Shown here piece by piece: positions 59,425 through 64,000 of a DNA stretch of 64,000 bases. Numbering within the stretch: position 1 is the first letter of the stretch; each line of letters opens with the position of its first letter. Source of the DNA: Ignatzschineria sp. F8392 (lineage in GTDB: Bacteria > Pseudomonadota > Gammaproteobacteria > Cardiobacteriales > Wohlfahrtiimonadaceae). The stretch covers positions 1 to 64,000 of the forward strand of contig NZ_NEFF01000005.1 in assembly GCF_002252045.1 (NCBI RefSeq), given 5' to 3'. The notes beneath the pieces were generated by a model. It ran no database searches and was not told the DNA's origin. It saw only the letters and a list, made by a program, of their open reading frames with translations. The translations under genes were made by a program, and so were the position numbers.

Positions 59425-60026
59425 AATATGATGATTCCTAATATTCAAATAAGATAAGGCAAGCTCTTTATTATAACAACATTCACCAAGAAACGACTGA
59501 ACATTTCTTAGAAAGTTCCCGAGCCAATAGGACAAAAGGGCCAAAACATAGTGTATAATAACGAAATCAAAAAATAGCTGTAGAAAGTGGCATATTACCA
59601 CCATTTTCAACACTACTTTAGTAGCGGTTTTTACATGCTTTCTAGATTATTTGCCCGAAAACTGCTGACTAAAACCTACAATTGATACCAATATATAGAT
59701 GCAACAATATATTTGATCTATCAAGATAGATGCATCGCCATACATTGATAGATATTCCTCCGAGATTCAAGATTTAGGATTTAGGATTCAGAATTTAGGT
59801 CCTAAACTAGGATTAAAATGTATAATCGAAAAATCTGTATCAAACTGTCTAGTGGCAGCTTTAAACAATATTTAACGATATCGTTAGCGAAATTATTAAA
59901 AATTATTAATATTAAGCTTGTTAAGCACATTTGAGTATTAAAAACTGAGTATTAAAACTCTGCTTAAAGACGATTAAACCCTATTTAAACTTTATTAAAT
60001 GACTATAAAATAAAGGATTTTTTTGA
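59425..60026. other. 602-bp spacer upstream of leuS and the ABC ATPase gene
   Basis: Very AT-rich divergent region. About 59770-59800 contains repeated ATTTAGG/GATTTAGG units. A T-run and AAGGA ribosome site precede leuS. No gene or clear leader structure seen. Confidence 0.4.
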
Positions 60027-62612
60027 ATGAAACCAACCTACGAAGCGGCCGTAATTGAAGCATCAGCGCAAGAATTTTGGGAAAAGAATGCTTCTTTTAA
60101 AGTAGAAGATAAAACCGATAAGCCAAATTACTACTGTCTTTCGATGTTCCCCTACCCATCCGGTAGACTCCATATGGGCCATGTCCGTAACTACACCATT
60201 GGTGACGTTATCACCCGCTATAAAAAGATGAGTGGCTACAATGTCATGCAACCAATTGGTTGGGATGCATTTGGGATGCCGGCTGAAAATGCGGCGATCG
60301 ATAACAAGGTCTCTCCTAATGATTGGACGCAGAAGAATATTGTCTATATGCGTAAACAATTTAGAGAGCTTGGATTTGGCTTCGATTGGTCCCGCGAGTT
60401 CTCTACTTGCGATCCTGAATATTATGGTTGGGAGCAATGGTTCTTCCTCCAACTCTATAAAAAAGGGGTTATCTATCGTAAAAAAGGGATCGTTAATTGG
60501 GACCCTGTAGATCAAACAGTACTTGCTAATGAGCAGGTTATTGATGGGCGTGGCTGGCGTTCTGATGCACTTGTGGAACGCCGTGAGATCCCTATGTACT
60601 ACTTCAAAATTACCGATTATGCCGATGAGTTATTGGAAGATCTCGCACTTTTAGAAGAGTGGCCTGAGCAAGTCAGAACAATGCAGGCAAATTGGATTGG
60701 GCGCTCTGAAGGGATGGAGGTAACATTCCTCCATGAAGGTGGGCAATTTAATGTCTTCACTACTCGCCCCGACACATTGATGGGTGTTACCTATGTTGCA
60801 GTCGCTCCTGAGCATCCTATTGCCGCAAAAGCAGCAGAAAAGAATCCTCAATTAGCAGAGTTTATTAAAGAATGTCAAAAAACAGGCACTAGTGAAGCTG
60901 ACTTTGCAACACAAGAAGCAAAAGGAATGCCAACTGGGGAATTTGCAACCCACCCCCTAACAGGTGAAAAGGTTGAGATCTGGGTCGCTAACTATGTCTT
61001 AATGGCTTATGGTGATGGCGCGGTAATGGCCGTTCCGGCACATGATGCTCGTGATTTTGCCTTTGCTAAAAAGTATAACCTCCCTATCAAAGTTGTTATC
61101 AAACCAGAAAATGGGGACATCAGCACCGATACATGGCATGAGTCACTCGCAGAACATGGCACATTGATCAATTCTGGTGAGTTTGATGGTCTTAATTTTG
61201 AAGAAGCCTTTAGTAAAATTGGTACAGCATTAGAGTCTAAAGGTTTAGGTAAACCGAAGACGCAATATCGCTTACGCGACTGGGGAATTTCACGTCAACG
61301 CTACTGGGGTTGCCCAATTCCTATCATCAACTGCCCAAGCTGTGGCGAAGTCCCTGTTCCTGAAAAAGATCTGCCTGTCGTCCTACCGACCGACTGTATT
61401 CCTGATGGAAGTGGAAACCCACTTAATAAATTAGACTCTTTCAAAAATGTAGCCTGTCCAAAATGTGGTGGTGCAGCTGAGCGCGAAACTGACACAATGG
61501 ATACTTTTGTTGAGTCCTCTTGGTATTACGCTCGTTTTGCATGTAGCAATTATGAGAAAGGAATGATCGACCCTGAAGCGGCAACAGCATGGCTTCCTGT
61601 TGACCAATATATTGGGGGTGTTGAGCATGCCATCCTCCACCTTCTCTACTCACGCTTCTTCCATAAGCTAATGCGTAATGAAGGTTTATTAGGCGATATT
61701 GAAAAAGTGGGCCCTGAACCCTTCAAGGCACTCTTAACTCAAGGAATGGTTGTCTCTCCTTCATTCTTCCGCCATAGCTCAAAAGGCTACGAGTGGTTCA
61801 ATATTAAAGATGTTGAAGTTCGTGAAAATAATGGTGAGAAAGAGTATTTCTTAAAAGCAGATGGTGAACCTGTTACCTATTATGGCATCCAAAAGATGGG
61901 TAAATCGAAAAATAATGGAGTTGACCCGGAAGCGATTGTTAAAGAGTATGGTGCAGATGTCTCGCGTCTCTTTATGATGTTTACTTCTCCTCCTGAGCAG
62001 ACACTTGAATGGTCAGCATCTGGACTAGAAGGTGCAGATCGCTTCTTACGTCGTGTTTGGAACTTCGCTTATGAGAATCAGGCGATCTTAAAAGATTTAA
62101 CCCTCAGCTGTGAAGCATTAACAGAAAAGAACGCTAAAGATGCCCGTCGCGAGATTCATCAAGAGCTGAAGAAAGCACTCTACGACTATGAGCGATTCCA
62201 CTTTAACACCGTCATCTCTGCTAATATGATTATGCTCAATATTTTAAGTAAATTGGGTGACTCTAGAGATGAAGCGGCAGTTAAACAGGAAGGCTTCTCT
62301 ATTATGCTTCGCCTACTGAGTCCTATTGTTCCCCATATTACACACACGATCTGGGAGACATTATTTGGCGATGATATTCTTAACCATCCACTTCCTGAAG
62401 TTGTTGCGGAAGCATTAGTCTCTGATGAAGTGAAATATATGGTGCAAGTTAATGGCCGCTTAAGAGGAGAGATTATTGTTCCAGCCTCTGCCTCAAAAGA
62501 GGAGATAGAAAAAGCAGCTCTTGCAAATGAGAATGCGGCTAAATTTATTGAAGGTGAGATTCGTAGAATTATCGTCGTGCCTAACCGCTTAGTCAATATA
62601 GTGGCAAACTGA
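60027..62612 (+). CDS. leuS: Leucine-tRNA ligase
   Basis: Class I synthetase charging tRNA-Leu. The 861-residue protein has the HIGH-type motif as HMGH in [21 protein letters not shown] (about residues 40-60), the editing domain with [21 protein letters not shown] and [19 protein letters not shown], a zinc-binding CPSCG...CPKCGG pair, and the KMSKS-type motif as [13 protein letters not shown] (about 623-635). It ends with [12 protein letters not shown] and the usual C-terminal domain. Length is typical. ATG follows AAGGATTTTTTTGA. Confidence 0.97.
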   Translation: MKPTYEAAVIEASAQEFWEKNASFKVEDKTDKPNYYCLSMFPYPSGRLHMGHVRNYTIGDVITRYKKMSGYNVMQPIGWDAFGMPAENAAIDNKVSPNDWTQKNIVYMRKQFRELGFGFDWSREFSTCDPEYYGWEQWFFLQLYKKGVIYRKKGIVNWDPVDQTVLANEQVIDGRGWRSDALVERREIPMYYFKITDYADELLEDLALLEEWPEQVRTMQANWIGRSEGMEVTFLHEGGQFNVFTTRPDTLMGVTYVAVAPEHPIAAKAAEKNPQLAEFIKECQKTGTSEADFATQEAKGMPTGEFATHPLTGEKVEIWVANYVLMAYGDGAVMAVPAHDARDFAFAKKYNLPIKVVIKPENGDISTDTWHESLAEHGTLINSGEFDGLNFEEAFSKIGTALESKGLGKPKTQYRLRDWGISRQRYWGCPIPIINCPSCGEVPVPEKDLPVVLPTDCIPDGSGNPLNKLDSFKNVACPKCGGAAERETDTMDTFVESSWYYARFACSNYEKGMIDPEAATAWLPVDQYIGGVEHAILHLLYSRFFHKLMRNEGLLGDIEKVGPEPFKALLTQGMVVSPSFFRHSSKGYEWFNIKDVEVRENNGEKEYFLKADGEPVTYYGIQKMGKSKNNGVDPEAIVKEYGADVSRLFMMFTSPPEQTLEWSASGLEGADRFLRRVWNFAYENQAILKDLTLSCEALTEKNAKDARREIHQELKKALYDYERFHFNTVISANMIMLNILSKLGDSRDEAAVKQEGFSIMLRLLSPIVPHITHTIWETLFGDDILNHPLPEVVAEALVSDEVKYMVQVNGRLRGEIIVPASASKEEIEKAALANENAAKFIEGEIRRIIVVPNRLVNIVAN

Positions 62613-62676
62613 TCAGAGAGTTCTGTAGAATAAAACCGTAGAATAAAAAATGGTATCAAAAGCTATAAAAAGCTCT

Positions 62677-62716
62677 AAAAAACCCCAACAAGTAATCTTG
62701 TCGGGGTTTCTCTTTT
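62677..62716. terminator. Bidirectional terminator between leuS and icd
   Basis: AAACCCC (62680-62686) and GGGGTTT (62703-62709) with an inner ACAAG/CTTGT stem, T-rich tail on the right and A-run on the left; serves leuS (plus) and icd (minus). Confidence 0.85.
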
Positions 62717-62781
62717 GTACTCAATCAAAAACTATTTTCTCTATTTTTAATTTTTGATGATCGCTTTTTATTGATCGATGA

Positions 62782-64000
<1,219 letters not shown>

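Noticed and set aside
60063-60515. 150-codon minus-strand frame opposite leuS
   Set aside because: Fully inside leuS with the codon pattern of the antisense strand; no start signal.

Overview
The window is chromosomal DNA of a low-GC (roughly 40% by eye) gammaproteobacterium. The housekeeping genes (leuS, lysS, guaB, pgsA, a HisP-type ATPase, monomeric isocitrate dehydrogenase) and the intact hut, TRAP and hca/mhp-like gene sets suit a small-genome, amino-acid- and organic-acid-eating animal associate of the Ignatzschineria/Wohlfahrtiimonas kind. That placement is an inference from gene style, not a database result. I see no rRNA, tRNA, insertion sequence, prophage or CRISPR array.

Layout. 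0.2-1.4 kb: rtcB RNA ligase. 1.5-8.5 kb: histidine utilisation (hutU, hutG, hutI, a YjiH-type permease; divergent hutC with a paired operator); hutH is absent. 8.7-21.8 kb: an almost entirely minus-strand carboxylate module with a complete TRAP transporter (dctP-dctQ-dctM), two-subunit class I fumarase-like hydro-lyase, DUF4387 and DUF1446/AtuA-like proteins, a LysR regulator, an SdhA-like flavoprotein without SdhBCD, a second DctP and an MmgE/PrpD protein. 22.2-25.8 kb: an NrtR-like NAD regulator with nadA and nadC, whose shared upstream region carries two copies of a palindrome. 26.3-40.9 kb: an aromatic-ring meta-cleavage pathway (BphA/HcaEF-like ring-hydroxylating dioxygenase, Rieske ferredoxin, ferredoxin reductase, dihydrodiol dehydrogenase, two-subunit LigAB-type extradiol dioxygenase, C-C hydrolase, MhpD-E-F-like lower pathway, an AMP-forming CoA ligase and a nitronate monooxygenase-like flavoprotein) with a divergent TetR regulator. 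40.9-42.7 kb: queC-queD-queE under a preQ1 riboswitch. 43.2-50.4 kb: anthranilate/benzoate-type dioxygenase (antABC), a BenM-like LysR regulator with an exact ATAC-N7-GTAT site, an unassigned permease and an AbgB-like M20 amidohydrolase. 51-64 kb: a 59-residue small gene, a small membrane protein, lysS, guaB, pgsA, an extended cysteine desulfurase, a HisP-like ATPase, leuS and the C-terminal part of a monomeric isocitrate dehydrogenase.

How they fit. The window converts small organic molecules into central metabolites: histidine to glutamate, an unidentified carboxylate towards fumarate/succinate, an aromatic compound to pyruvate and acetyl-CoA, and anthranilate or benzoate towards catechol. 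Each block has its own regulator and several have visible operators. The two best candidates for undescribed biology are the carboxylate module (DUF1446 + DUF4387 + fumarase-like + orphan SdhA + MmgE/PrpD + two DctP) and the aromatic region, where a TetR box family links a ferredoxin reductase gene to an operon 13 kb away. At whole-window scale, the palindrome GCCGGC is far more frequent than base composition predicts and occurs in several reading frames, and many intergenic gaps contain short tandem arrays with an 11-bp period.
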